Assembly (NCBI RefSeq): GCF_001277295.1
Contig: NZ_CP011456.1
Location: 434,001 to 498,000 of the forward strand
Reading direction: 5' to 3'
Origin: Anabaena sp. WA102
Lineage (GTDB): Bacteria > Cyanobacteriota > Cyanobacteriia > Cyanobacteriales > Nostocaceae
DNA length: 64,000 nt
Position numbers and translations under genes: made by a program. Under the pieces are notes generated by a model. That model searched no databases. It was not told the origin of the DNA and saw only the letters and a program-made list of their open reading frames with translations. Below, in pieces: positions 51,490 to 62,075 of the stretch (the stretch's first letter is position 1; the number at the start of each line of letters is the position of its first letter).

Positions 51490-53160
51490 ATGCCTAAGCC
51501 GAATACCACAGCCCAAAAGACTCAAATCATTGAAATTTTGACACGGGATTATTTTCCGATGATCCCTCAACTTCAGATAAATTACAAACCAGAACAACAT
51601 TATAAAAATCGTTTAAGTCGTTCTTTGGCTGCATTTGCGATCGCTAATCTTGCTGATCTTACTCCCCCTCAAGCTGCTCATTCGATTATCAATGGAGGAG
51701 ATGATAATGGTATTGACGCAATTTATTTTGATCGGGTTAATAATCGGCTTTGGTTAGTACAGGCTAAAGCGGGAAATGCGCCCGACATGGGTGATAATAA
51801 AAAATTTTGTGATGGAATTAGGGATCTTGTCCATAAACGGTTTCAAAAATTTAATTATAGTTTTTCCCGGTTGCAGCAAGATATTGAAGATGCTTTAGAC
51901 AAAAATGGCGTAATTATAGTTGGCTGTAATATATATTTAGAAAGCAGCTTGGGTTCTCATGTAGTTAATGATCTGAATCAATTAAAAAATGAACTAAATA
52001 AGTTTGATTCGCGTTTTCAATGGCAAGATTTAAATATTAAAAATATTCATGGATGGTTGACAGCGAAACAAGAAAATGCACCTATTGAGGTTAAATTAAC
52101 CTTAGAAAAATGGCATTGTTTAGAACAGCCCAGAAAAGCTTTTTATGGATTAGTGAATGCTGCTGAACTAGCTAATTTATATAACCAGCATAATAAATTA
52201 TTATTTGAGAATAATATCCGTTATTATCTGGGTACAGAAGATGTTAACTTAGCAATTGCTGAAACTGTAGAAGAACAACCATCAGAACTTTTTTATCTCA
52301 ATAATGGATTAACCATTACTTGTGCAAAGGTTAGTTTACCATCTGGACACAATCAGGACTCAACTCAATTTACTTTAGAGGGGTTTTCGATAGTCAATGG
52401 AGCGCAAACAGTGGGATCTATTGCATCTGTATTTAATGCTAATGGTTCTATTTCTACCAATGCAAAATTATTAGTTACCATCATTGAATTAGGGACACAA
52501 TCAGATACTATAGGTATAGAAATTACCAAAGCGAGAAATACACAAAATACAGTCCGTGATATTTATTTTGCAGCATTAGATCCCAATCAGGAACGGTTGC
52601 GGCAAGAATGTATGGTATCAAATATTGTCTATCAATATCGTCCATCAGCAGATAATCAGGGTGCTATCACCATTGAACAAGCTGCAATAGCCCTGGCTTG
52701 TTTTAGCAGTAATCCTGAAATAATTGTGGCCGCAAAGAAAGATATTAGTCAGCTTTATAAGCGTTATTATTCAAAACTTTTTAGTAATGAGCTTTCAGGA
52801 ATTACACTTTGTCGCTATGTGCGTATATTTGAATATCTTGATCAGATTTTTGAAGATTCTCGAAAAGCAGAAACAGAAACTCGGCGTAAAAATTTCTATC
52901 AACATGGTAGATTGTTTATATTAGATATTTTATCAAGACGCTATAAATCTCTAATCAATAAACCAGAAGTTAATTTATCTCAAGATGACTTGACTGAGTT
53001 TTCCAGAATTGGTATAGAAATTGCTGAGTTAATTTATACTCTTGCTGAATCCCAGTTTGCTAGTGATGAAAAAGGCTATCTTGCTATTTTTAGAAGTTTA
53101 ACTGATGTTAAGTATTTAACCAGTGCGGTGATGCAAGAATTGGCTAACAGGGATGCTTAG
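51490..53160 (+). CDS. AIPR-family abortive-infection protein
   Basis: The 556-residue protein belongs to the AIPR family. N-terminal residues about 65-95 contain NGGDDNGIDAIYFD and LWLVQAKAG, a D...QxK nuclease core like those of Mrr enzymes (D76, Q91, K93). The AIPR domain has LFYLNNGLTITC and FSIVNGAQTVGS. AIPR proteins are linked to phage resistance by abortive infection. It lies 182 bases before the type III methyltransferase in the same direction. Confidence 0.87.
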   Translation: MPKPNTTAQKTQIIEILTRDYFPMIPQLQINYKPEQHYKNRLSRSLAAFAIANLADLTPPQAAHSIINGGDDNGIDAIYFDRVNNRLWLVQAKAGNAPDMGDNKKFCDGIRDLVHKRFQKFNYSFSRLQQDIEDALDKNGVIIVGCNIYLESSLGSHVVNDLNQLKNELNKFDSRFQWQDLNIKNIHGWLTAKQENAPIEVKLTLEKWHCLEQPRKAFYGLVNAAELANLYNQHNKLLFENNIRYYLGTEDVNLAIAETVEEQPSELFYLNNGLTITCAKVSLPSGHNQDSTQFTLEGFSIVNGAQTVGSIASVFNANGSISTNAKLLVTIIELGTQSDTIGIEITKARNTQNTVRDIYFAALDPNQERLRQECMVSNIVYQYRPSADNQGAITIEQAAIALACFSSNPEIIVAAKKDISQLYKRYYSKLFSNELSGITLCRYVRIFEYLDQIFEDSRKAETETRRKNFYQHGRLFILDILSRRYKSLINKPEVNLSQDDLTEFSRIGIEIAELIYTLAESQFASDEKGYLAIFRSLTDVKYLTSAVMQELANRDA

Positions 53161-53342
53161 AAGATGTTGGGAAATTAGTAGATATGAAAAACCTAACCCC
53201 CCTACCCCCCTTCCCTACAAGGGAAGGGGGATTACCAAAAAATATTGAGTATTCATTTTTATTCTTTTTCCCTCTCCTTGTAGGAGAGGGTAAGGGAGAG
53301 GTTTTTTAATATTTAACATTTGAGATAAAAGCTAAACTAATT

Positions 53343-55019
53343 ATGACTAAAAAACAGAGACTAGAACTTACATGGATTGGTAAAGAAATTCGCCCCAAAT
53401 TAGAACCGCGAATTTTATTAGAAGATACTGAAAAATCTTATCATGCTGCACATCGAGTCAGTGAAAATGATATTTTTGATAATCGTTTGATTTTTGGGGA
53501 TAACTTATTAGCTCTTAAGGCTTTAGAACAGGAATTTACAGGAAAAGTTAAATGTATTTTTATTGATCCTCCCTATAATACAGGTTCGGCTTTTGAACAT
53601 TATGATGATGGACGTGAGCATTCTATCTGGCTTTCTTTAATGAGAGATCGTTTAGAAATTATTCGTAATTTGTTATCAGAGGATGGTTCTTTGTGGATTA
53701 CGATTGATGATAATGAAGCACATTATTTAAAAGTAATGTGTGATGAGATTTTTGGGCGTTCAAATTTTATCGCCAATGTAATTTGGCAGAAAAAATATTC
53801 ACCACAGAATAACGCTGTATGGCTTTCAGATAGTCATGATCATATACTTGCCTTTGCAAAAAATAAAAATATCTGGCGACCGTATCCCCTTCCACGCAGT
53901 CAAGAAATGAATGACCGTTACAAGAATCCTGATAATGATGTACGTGGATATTGGAAAGCTAGTGATTTTACTATTAGTCTTACTGGTGGACAGCGTGGCG
54001 CTCAATTTGCTAAGACTGGATTTTCCGCTAATATATACGAAATTACAACACCTTCAGGGCGTAAAGTTATGCCTGCAAATGGAAGATGCTGGGCAGCTTC
54101 TTACGAAAAATTTCAAGAATTACTGACAGATAATCGTATTTGGTTTGGGGAAGGTGGAAATAATATCCCTGCTCTAAAGCGTTTTCTTTCAGAAGTACAA
54201 GAAGGAAGTGTTGCAAAAACAATTTGGCTTCGGACTGAGGTTAGTGATAATCAAGACGCAAAAAAAGAAGTAATGATGTTTAATTCTAAAGAAGTATTTG
54301 CGACTCCAAAACCTGAAAAGCTAATAAAGAGAATTTTAGAATTAGCTACAAAACCTAATGACTTTGTTATTGATTCCTTCGCAGGTTCAGGAACAACAGG
54401 CGCAGTTGCACACAAAATGGGAAGACGCTGGATCATGATAGAATTAGGAGAACATTGTCATACCCATATCATTCCCCGACTCAAAAAAGTAATTGATGGC
54501 GAAGATCAAGGTGGCATTAGCAAAGCAGTAAACTGGAAAGGTGGCGGCGGATTTCGTTATTATTGCCTTGCACCATCATTGTTAGAAAAAGACAAATGGG
54601 GTAACTGGATTATTAATAAAGAATATAACCCTGCTATGTTAGCAGAAGCACTCTGCAAAATTGAAGGCTTCACTTATGCACCATCAGATACATTTTATTG
54701 GCAACATGGTTATTCCACCGAACGAGATTTTATTTATGTCACTACCCAAAATCTCAGTCATGAACAATTATCTCAACTTGCTGATGAAGTAGGACAAGAA
54801 CGCACATTATTAGTTTTATGTAGTGCTTTTCGTGGCAAAGTTGATACATTCCCAAATCTGACAATTAAAAAAATTCCTCAACAAATACTTTCACGCTGTG
54901 AATGGGGACACGACGATTACAGTTTAAAAACCGAAAATCTGCCTAAAACACCTCCAAAAATTGAACAACCATCACCACAAAAACCACAACAACAGCATAT
55001 ACAACAATCACTATTTTAA
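53343..55019 (+). CDS. mod: Type III restriction-modification methyltransferase (Mod)
   Basis: The 558-residue N6-adenine methyltransferase has the beta order of motifs: DPPYNTG (motif IV, residues 75-81) precedes DSFAGSGTTG (motif I, about 344-353). The segment between holds the target-recognition region. A second signature, RWIMIELGEHC, follows. The C-terminus is a glutamine-proline-rich tail (PQKPQQQHIQQ). It modifies one strand of an asymmetric site and gives the Res partner its specificity. The next gene starts 14 bases later. Confidence 0.93.
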   Translation: MTKKQRLELTWIGKEIRPKLEPRILLEDTEKSYHAAHRVSENDIFDNRLIFGDNLLALKALEQEFTGKVKCIFIDPPYNTGSAFEHYDDGREHSIWLSLMRDRLEIIRNLLSEDGSLWITIDDNEAHYLKVMCDEIFGRSNFIANVIWQKKYSPQNNAVWLSDSHDHILAFAKNKNIWRPYPLPRSQEMNDRYKNPDNDVRGYWKASDFTISLTGGQRGAQFAKTGFSANIYEITTPSGRKVMPANGRCWAASYEKFQELLTDNRIWFGEGGNNIPALKRFLSEVQEGSVAKTIWLRTEVSDNQDAKKEVMMFNSKEVFATPKPEKLIKRILELATKPNDFVIDSFAGSGTTGAVAHKMGRRWIMIELGEHCHTHIIPRLKKVIDGEDQGGISKAVNWKGGGGFRYYCLAPSLLEKDKWGNWIINKEYNPAMLAEALCKIEGFTYAPSDTFYWQHGYSTERDFIYVTTQNLSHEQLSQLADEVGQERTLLVLCSAFRGKVDTFPNLTIKKIPQQILSRCEWGHDDYSLKTENLPKTPPKIEQPSPQKPQQQHIQQSLF

Positions 55020-55033
55020 ATAGATAACATACA

Positions 55034-57748
55034 ATGAATAACATCGTTAATAACATTACTAATCGTCTCAGTCTGCGCCCTCCGCAAAGACAATCATTAG
55101 AAATTTTAGATCGGGTTTGTGAAATTTTGCCGCTCAATGGACAATCAGATATAGAAACAAGTTTAGCGAAAATTAATCAACAATTCCCCACAGTTACAGA
55201 TTTTGAAAGGGAATTTCCATCACTATGTTTTGCACTAGCTACAGGTGTTGGTAAAACTCGATTAATGGGGGCTTTTATTAGTTATTTACATCTAGCTTAT
55301 GACATCAAAAATTTCTTTGTTTTAGCACCTAATTTAACAATTTATAATAAATTAATTACAGATTTTACACCTAATAATCCCAAATATGTATTTACAGGTA
55401 TTTCTGAATTTGCAATCAATTCACCAATTATTATCACAGGTGAAAACTATGAAACCAATGCGAGAACAATTTTAGATCCACAAATTACCTGCAAAATCAA
55501 TATTTTTAATATTTCAAAAATTAATTCTGAAGTACGCGGTGGCAAAACCCCTAAAATTAAACGACTATCTGAATATATTGGTGAAAGTTATTTTGATTAT
55601 CTTTCCCAGTTAAAAGACCTAGTAATTTTAATGGACGAATCCCACCGATATCGAGCCTCAGCAGGTATTCGAGCAATTAATGAATTAAAACCGTTAATGG
55701 GTTTAGAACTCACAGCTACACCTTCTATAGAAACAAGTAAAAAACCAGTATATTTTAAAAATGTTATTTATGAATATTCTTTAGGAAAGGCAATTACAGA
55801 TGGTTTTGTTAAAGATCCTGCTGTTGTTACTCGTAAAGATTTTAATCCTGCCAGTTTATCACCAGCAGCAATTGAACAAATCAAATTAGAAGATGGAATT
55901 TATTTACACGAAAATATTAAGGCTGAATTAAAAATTTATGCTCTCCAAACAGGAAAGCCAATTGTTAAGCCATTTATGCTGGTTATTGCCCGTGACACTA
56001 CCCATGCTACACAACTTTTAGAATTGATTAAATCTGATGAATTTGCAGCAGGGTTTTACAAAGATAAAGTCATTCAAGTTGATTCTAGTAAAACAGGCAC
56101 TCAAGAAGATGAAATGGTAGAAAGATTGCTAAAAGTAGAACATCCAGATGAACCAACAGAAATAGTTATTCATGTGAATATGTTAAAAGAAGGTTGGGAT
56201 GTTACTAACCTTTATACAATTGTACCATTAAGAGCGGCAAATTCGGAGATTTTGATTAAACAATCAATTGGTAGGGGATTACGTTTACCTTATGGAAAGC
56301 GTACAGGTGTCACCATTGTAGATCGTTTAAATATTGTTGCCCATGACAAATTTCAAGAAATTGTGGAAGAAGCAAAACGCCCAGAATCAGAAATTAGATT
56401 ACAACAAATTATTCTCACACCTGAAGAGTTAGAACAAAAAACTAAAACAGTAGTTTCACAGTCAAAACTAGATAAATATTTAGGAATCACGACTGAAGAA
56501 ACTATCAACTTGCTCGAAACAGAGATCGAAAATCTTCAACCATTTATAGTTGAATCACCAATAGAAGCGAAAATAACATTTCTTACTCGTCAAGAAATTC
56601 AAAAATTAGAAAATCAGCCGGAAAAAGTACCAACTGCATCTTATCTTTCAACACCAAAAGTTCAAGCAATAGTGCGGGAAGCTGTAGCTAGAGAATATCA
56701 GCCAGAACAACTGGAAATTGAAGGGGTAACTACACCACCAAATATTGCAGATATTGTGGCTAAAACCACTGATTTAGTTATTCAACGAACCATTGATATT
56801 CCCAAAATTATTTTTGTTCCTCAAGGGGAAGTAAAATCAGGTTTTAGGTCTTTTGCTTTAGATATGACAGGTTTGAATTATCGTGTTCCATCCAAAAAAG
56901 AATTATATATCCAATCTTTAGCAACGGATGATTCTACATCTTTAGAAATCAAAACAGACAATTCTGAAGAATTTCAGTTAGAAAACTATATTGTCAAAAA
57001 TTTAGTCAATTTTGATGATATTTGTTATGATGAAAATGCTGATTTACTTTATGATTTAGCAAGTCAGGTTATTAGTCATTTTCTCACTTACTTATCAGAA
57101 GAAGAGACACAGAAAGTTTTATCTGATAACCAAATCGAAATTGCTAACTTTGTCCATAACCAGATGATAAAACATTTCTGGGAAGATGATAAGGTTGAGT
57201 ACAAATACGAAATTAGCAAAGGTTTTACATCCTTAAAAGAGAGTGCATATACCACAAATACGAAGCATTACTTAGATTATAGAACCTCGCCTCCAGATAA
57301 AAGCAATATGTCCAAATATCTGTTTACAGGGTTTTCTAAATGCCTCTATACAGAACAAAAATTTGAATCAGAAGCAGAAAGAGTATTATCTATAATTTTG
57401 GAACGAGATGCAATAAAATGGTTTAAACCAGCAAGAGGACAATTTCAGATTTATTACAAATGGGATGGAAATTATTTAGAATATCAACCCGATTTTGTAG
57501 CAGAAACAGCAGAAATTATCTATATGCTTGAACCCAAAAATCGAGATGAAATAGATAATCCTCAAGTGGTTGCTAAGAAAGATGTAGCTGTTAAATGGTG
57601 TCAAAATGCGTCTGACTATATGCTACAACACAATGGTAAGCCTTGGGTTTATGTGTTGATACCCCATGATGCGATCGCCCAAAATATGACACTCAAAGGA
57701 TTAGGCGATGCCTTCGGCGAGCGCAGCTATCGCTTTCAAACAAAATGA
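55034..57748 (+). CDS. res: Type III restriction enzyme subunit (Res)
   Basis: The 904-residue protein is an SF2 translocase with Walker A ATGVGKTR (69-76), DESHR (201-205) and the motif VI region QSIGRGLRLPYG. At the C-terminus is a PD-(D/E)XK nuclease (YQPDF, then LEPKN at about 832-836). It cuts unmethylated DNA after ATP-driven sliding. The last 14 residues (GDAFGERSYRFQTK) are encoded by the dispersed GCGATGCCTTCGGCGAGCGC repeat, so the native C-terminus was altered, but downstream of the nuclease core. Confidence 0.93.
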   Translation: MNNIVNNITNRLSLRPPQRQSLEILDRVCEILPLNGQSDIETSLAKINQQFPTVTDFEREFPSLCFALATGVGKTRLMGAFISYLHLAYDIKNFFVLAPNLTIYNKLITDFTPNNPKYVFTGISEFAINSPIIITGENYETNARTILDPQITCKINIFNISKINSEVRGGKTPKIKRLSEYIGESYFDYLSQLKDLVILMDESHRYRASAGIRAINELKPLMGLELTATPSIETSKKPVYFKNVIYEYSLGKAITDGFVKDPAVVTRKDFNPASLSPAAIEQIKLEDGIYLHENIKAELKIYALQTGKPIVKPFMLVIARDTTHATQLLELIKSDEFAAGFYKDKVIQVDSSKTGTQEDEMVERLLKVEHPDEPTEIVIHVNMLKEGWDVTNLYTIVPLRAANSEILIKQSIGRGLRLPYGKRTGVTIVDRLNIVAHDKFQEIVEEAKRPESEIRLQQIILTPEELEQKTKTVVSQSKLDKYLGITTEETINLLETEIENLQPFIVESPIEAKITFLTRQEIQKLENQPEKVPTASYLSTPKVQAIVREAVAREYQPEQLEIEGVTTPPNIADIVAKTTDLVIQRTIDIPKIIFVPQGEVKSGFRSFALDMTGLNYRVPSKKELYIQSLATDDSTSLEIKTDNSEEFQLENYIVKNLVNFDDICYDENADLLYDLASQVISHFLTYLSEEETQKVLSDNQIEIANFVHNQMIKHFWEDDKVEYKYEISKGFTSLKESAYTTNTKHYLDYRTSPPDKSNMSKYLFTGFSKCLYTEQKFESEAERVLSIILERDAIKWFKPARGQFQIYYKWDGNYLEYQPDFVAETAEIIYMLEPKNRDEIDNPQVVAKKDVAVKWCQNASDYMLQHNGKPWVYVLIPHDAIAQNMTLKGLGDAFGERSYRFQTK

Positions 57749-57764
57749 CAGATAATAAGAATTA

Positions 57765-58280
57765 TTATCGTTGACTCATCTTTTTTTCCAGTTCGGAAGG
57801 ACTAATAGATTCGTAATGTTCAAAAGGTTGATGAATCCAAGGATTATCAGCCAGATAATCAACGTAGTAGTCAGGAACAACAACCGAACAAGCTTTATAC
57901 CAAATTACAGCGGTGCGAATTTCTTGAATGGGAAAATCATCATGTTTCTGTAGCCAGGGAACTGTTTGTTGAATAGTGATACCAGAGTCTACTAAATCAT
58001 CTACTAGCAAAATCCGTGAACCTAAATTTTCGCTAGTCATGGTTAATTGACGAGAAATAATTAAATTACTTCTTTTATATGTCCCCGCGCCATTATAAGA
58101 TGAGGTAGATAAAATTGCTAATGGTTGATTGTATATGCGGGAGAGAATATCTCCTACTCGCAGTCCCCCTCTGGCTAAACAGACGATTTGGTTAAATTCC
58201 CAACCTGATTGATAAATCTTTACAGCCAGTTGTTCAATTTTGTGGTGATAATCTGACCAAGAAATGTAAAGGTCTGACAT
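57765..58280 (-). CDS. Purine-type phosphoribosyltransferase
   Basis: The 171-residue protein has VCLARGGLRVGDIL and the PRPP-binding signature ILLVDDLVDSGITI, as in xanthine/hypoxanthine phosphoribosyltransferases. It would salvage a purine base with PRPP. The substrate is not certain because the hood region varies. Its 3' end converges on the type III restriction gene. Confidence 0.88.
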   Translation of the reverse strand: MSDLYISWSDYHHKIEQLAVKIYQSGWEFNQIVCLARGGLRVGDILSRIYNQPLAILSTSSYNGAGTYKRSNLIISRQLTMTSENLGSRILLVDDLVDSGITIQQTVPWLQKHDDFPIQEIRTAVIWYKACSVVVPDYYVDYLADNPWIHQPFEHYESISPSELEKKMSQR

Positions 58281-58351
58281 AAGACTAAAATAAGTGTGTT
58301 AATAATTGTTAATTATCTGTTGTCAATTGTCAATTCATAAGGGTGTAATTT

Positions 58352-59818
58352 ATGGTTAAAGATAATTCTGATAATAACGATTTTCACAAATCTCTGTCCA
58401 GTGAAAAATTAGATTTTAAAACTAAATTAGCTTATGGTGCAGGAGATTTGGGTCCTGCGATTACTGCAAATATTGCTGTATTTTACATGATGGTTTTCTT
58501 TACCAATGTGGCAGGAATTCCGGCAGGTTTGGCAGGTAGTATTTTGATGATTGGCAAAATTTGGGATGGTATCAATGATCCTATGGTGGGAATGCTGACT
58601 GATAAAACCCAATCCCGCCGCTGGGGTCGTCGTTTACCTTGGCTTTTATATGGGGCAATTCCTTTTGGTTTTTTCTTTTTCTTGCAGTGGATTGTCCCCC
58701 AATTTACTGCCGATAAAAGTGTTAATATTTGGTGTTTATTTTGGTATTATGTAGTAATTGGCATTGTCTCTCAGGCATTTTTTACTGTTGTGAATTTGCC
58801 CTATACAGCCATGACTCCTGAATTAACTCAGGATTACGATGAACGGACTAGTTTAAATAGTTTTCGGTTTACGTTTTCCATTGGTGGCAGTATTTTATCG
58901 TTGATTTTATCAAAAATTATTTTCTCACAAATTGGCGATCGCCAACAACAATATTTAGTTTTAGCGGCTGTGTGTACCGTGATTTCGGTTTTATCCTTGT
59001 ATTGGTGCGTTTATGGGGTGCGCGATCGCATTTTGGCTTTTGAAGCGAAACGGATTTCTTTGCCACAAGAAGCCGAAATTCCCTTTCTGGAACAGCTAAA
59101 AATTGTCTTTAGTAATAAACCTTTTCTGTTTGTTATTGCTATTTATCTTTTTTCTTGGTTAGGTGTGCAAATCACAGCCAGCATTATTCCTTATTTTGTC
59201 GTTAACTGCATGAAACTGAAAGAGGGAGATGTTCCCACAGTCATGATTGCAGTTCAGGGAACGGCTTTGTTTATGTTATTTATTTGGAGTTATTTAAGTA
59301 AAAAGATTGGCAAAAAAATCGTTTATTTCTTAGGAATGAGTTCCTGGATTATTGCTGCTGCTGGATTATTTTTCCTACAGCCAAATCAAATTGGTTTGAT
59401 GTATGTTATGGCTATAATGGCAGGTGTGGGAGTTTCCACAGCTTATCTAATTCCTTGGTCTATGATACCTGATGTAATTGAATTAGATGAATTGCAAACT
59501 GGACAACGACGGGAAGGTATTTTCTATGGTTTCATGGTTTTATTACAAAAATTTGGTTTAGCTTTTGGGCTATTTTTAGTCGGTAATACTTTACAAGCCT
59601 ATGGTTTTAAAGAAGCTGTGGCTGGACAAAGTTCTTTACCCATACAACCGGAATCAGCACTTTTAGCCATTCGTATCGCTGTTGGACCCATACCAACTGT
59701 TTGTTTAATTGCAGGTTTGGTTTTAGTCTACTTCTATCCCATTACCCGCGAAATGCACGCAGAAATCATGCTAAAACTGCAAGCACAACGAGAGGACATA
59801 AATACTCAAAAGCCATAA
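58352..59818 (+). CDS. GPH-family sugar:cation symporter (MelB-like)
   Basis: The 488-residue protein has twelve hydrophobic helices. The conserved loop KIWDGINDPMVGMLTDKTQS with RRWGRRLPWL is the signature between helices 2 and 3 of glycoside-pentoside-hexuronide symporters. It also has YDERTSLNSFR and GQRREGIFYG. It would import an oligosaccharide or glycoside with sodium or protons. ATG 58352 begins a polar 30-residue N-terminus. Confidence 0.9.
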   Translation: MVKDNSDNNDFHKSLSSEKLDFKTKLAYGAGDLGPAITANIAVFYMMVFFTNVAGIPAGLAGSILMIGKIWDGINDPMVGMLTDKTQSRRWGRRLPWLLYGAIPFGFFFFLQWIVPQFTADKSVNIWCLFWYYVVIGIVSQAFFTVVNLPYTAMTPELTQDYDERTSLNSFRFTFSIGGSILSLILSKIIFSQIGDRQQQYLVLAAVCTVISVLSLYWCVYGVRDRILAFEAKRISLPQEAEIPFLEQLKIVFSNKPFLFVIAIYLFSWLGVQITASIIPYFVVNCMKLKEGDVPTVMIAVQGTALFMLFIWSYLSKKIGKKIVYFLGMSSWIIAAAGLFFLQPNQIGLMYVMAIMAGVGVSTAYLIPWSMIPDVIELDELQTGQRREGIFYGFMVLLQKFGLAFGLFLVGNTLQAYGFKEAVAGQSSLPIQPESALLAIRIAVGPIPTVCLIAGLVLVYFYPITREMHAEIMLKLQAQREDINTQKP

Positions 59819-59984
59819 ATTATTAATAAAAATTAAACGCAGATAAACGCAGATAAACGCAGATAAAGATCGATGAATTCATGGATTTTATGATTCTGTG
59901 CAGCTTGATCTTAATTTGGTATAACTATATTTTTAAGCTAAAATCAAGCATTACAGCACTTTTGACATAGATACAATTTACATA

Positions 59985-61742
59985 ATGAACGCTACACAAG
60001 AACAACTAAAACTCAAATTAACACAGGCTTTAGTGGCTGCTTTTGGTACAGATTATACCAATACAGATCCAATTTTGGTTTCTGCAAGTAATCCTAAATT
60101 TGGTGACTATCAGGCTAATGTGGCTTTGTCTTTAAGTAAAAAGTTAGGAAAGCAACCGAGAATTATCGCTGGGGAAATTGTCAGTAAACTAGATGTATCT
60201 GATATTTGTGAACCTCCAGAAATTGCAGGTCCTGGTTTTATCAACCTCAAATTACAAACATCTTACTTGGAAGCACAACTTAACGCGATTCAAGTAGATG
60301 CTAGATTGGGAATACCTAAAGCAACAAATCCCCAAAAGCAAATTGTTGATTTTTCTAGTCCAAATATTGCCAAAGAAATGCACGTCGGACATTTACGTTC
60401 GACTATTATTGGTGATTCTATTGCCCGGATTTTAGAATTTTGTGGTCATGATGTTTTGCGATTAAATCATGTTGGTGATTGGGGTACGCAATTTGGGATG
60501 TTAATTACCTATTTGCGGGAAGTTTATCCACAAGCACTTACTACTGCAAACGCTTTAGATATTGGAGATTTAGTTAATTTTTATCGCAAAGCTAAACAGC
60601 GATTTGATGAAGATCCAGTTTTTCAAGAAACTTCCCGTCAAGAAGTTGTGAGATTACAAGCTGGTGCGGAAGATACACTTCATGCGTGGAAATTGTTATG
60701 TGAACAATCTCGACAAGAATTTAAAATCATTTATGATTTACTGAATATCAAATTAATAGAAAGAGGTGAATCTTTTTATAATCCCTTATTACCAAAGGTT
60801 GTGGAAGATTTAGCAGCAACGGGATTATTAGAATCAAGTCAAGGGGCAAAATGTGTTTTCTTAGATGGTTTTACTAATAGAGAAGGTAATCCTTTACCCT
60901 TAATTGTCCAAAAAACTGACGGTGGTTATAACTACGCAACTACAGATTTAGCAGCTTTAGGTTATCGGATTCAAGAAGATAAAGCCAAGCGGATTGTTTA
61001 TGTGACAGACGAAGGACAATCTAACCATTTTGCCCAATTTTTCCAAGTCGCAAGAAAAGCAAATTGGATTCCTGATGATGTGGAATTAGTTCATGTTCCT
61101 TTTGGTTTAGTATTAGGTGAAGATGGCAAAAAATTCAAAACTCGTTCTGGGGATACTGTGCGCTTACGGGATTTGTTAGATGAAGCTATTAACCGCGCCC
61201 GTGCAGACATAGAAAAGAGATTACAAGAAGATGAACGGACAGAAACAGAAGCGTTTATTCAAAATGTCGCTGAAGTAGTGGGGATTAGTGCGGTTAAATA
61301 TGCTGATTTAAGCCAAAATCGCACCAGTAGTTATGTCTTTAGTTATGACAAAATGTTATCTCTCAAAGGCAATACAGCCCCTTATCTTCTCTATGCTTAT
61401 GTGAGAATTCAAGGTATTAGTCGTCAAGGGAATATTGATTTTACCAACTTGGGAATAAATCGCCAAATCTTGCTAAGAGAAGATGCAGAATTAACTTTAG
61501 CTAAACATCTGCTGCAACTTGATGAGGTAATTAAGGAAGTAGAACAAGATTTATTACCAAATCGTTTGTGTGATTATTTGTATCAACTCAGCGATAAGTT
61601 TAATAAGTTCTATGAAAATTGTCCTGTTCTCAAATCTGAAGAACCTGCTAGAACTTCGCGGTTAATGTTATGTGATTTAACTGCAAAAACGCTGAAGTTG
61701 GGATTATCTTTGTTGGGAATTAAGGTTTTAGAAAGGATGTAG
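59985..61742 (+). CDS. argS: Arginyl-tRNA synthetase
   Basis: This class I synthetase of 585 residues has an N-terminal Add-1 domain (NPKFGDYQANVALSLSKKLG), the catalytic HVGH in IAKEMHVGHLRSTIIGDS, and the KMSKS equivalent near KKFKTRSGDTVRL. An alpha-helical anticodon-binding domain ends the protein with LLGIKVLERM. Length is normal and motifs are complete. An inverted CGCAGATAAA tandem repeat lies between the symporter and this gene. Confidence 0.97.
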   Translation: MNATQEQLKLKLTQALVAAFGTDYTNTDPILVSASNPKFGDYQANVALSLSKKLGKQPRIIAGEIVSKLDVSDICEPPEIAGPGFINLKLQTSYLEAQLNAIQVDARLGIPKATNPQKQIVDFSSPNIAKEMHVGHLRSTIIGDSIARILEFCGHDVLRLNHVGDWGTQFGMLITYLREVYPQALTTANALDIGDLVNFYRKAKQRFDEDPVFQETSRQEVVRLQAGAEDTLHAWKLLCEQSRQEFKIIYDLLNIKLIERGESFYNPLLPKVVEDLAATGLLESSQGAKCVFLDGFTNREGNPLPLIVQKTDGGYNYATTDLAALGYRIQEDKAKRIVYVTDEGQSNHFAQFFQVARKANWIPDDVELVHVPFGLVLGEDGKKFKTRSGDTVRLRDLLDEAINRARADIEKRLQEDERTETEAFIQNVAEVVGISAVKYADLSQNRTSSYVFSYDKMLSLKGNTAPYLLYAYVRIQGISRQGNIDFTNLGINRQILLREDAELTLAKHLLQLDEVIKEVEQDLLPNRLCDYLYQLSDKFNKFYENCPVLKSEEPARTSRLMLCDLTAKTLKLGLSLLGIKVLERM

Positions 61743-62075
61743 ATATAGCGGTTATTGGTTGGGTGAAATACAAGAACCCCACCCCCAACCCCCTCCAATA
61801 TCAAAAGTTTATCCTTTTCTTCCCCCCGCTGCGGGGGGAATGAGGGGGGTGCGAGGAGGGGGCTTATGATTCAAGTGCATACTGCTATAAAAGAATTCAG
61901 AAGTAGGGGTTTAGCTTTTGCTTTACCCTGACATAATATCAAACATATTCAGTATTTTTTTGATAATATTCCGGTATTATTCTCATTTATCAATGGCTGA
62001 ATTTTCTCTTTATATTGACAACTCCTGATGTAATCTAATAGAATAGAGAGGGTTAAGGTTTATCAAAAATAAATT
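61743..62075. repeat. Repeat-bearing spacer after argS
   Basis: No gene. It contains the C-rich block AACCCCACCCCCAACCCCCT (related sequence in the lnt tail) and a GC hairpin CCCCCCGC-TG-CGGGGGG near 61825-61841, then GAATGAGGGGGGTGCGAGGA. The last 150 bases are AT-rich and should hold the promoter of the toxin-antitoxin pair. Confidence 0.6.

Noticed and set aside
53161..53342. Gene between AIPR and mod
   Set aside because: The segment contains only C-rich and G-rich inverted repeats (CCCTTCCCTACAAGGGAAGG) and AT-rich promoter-like sequence.
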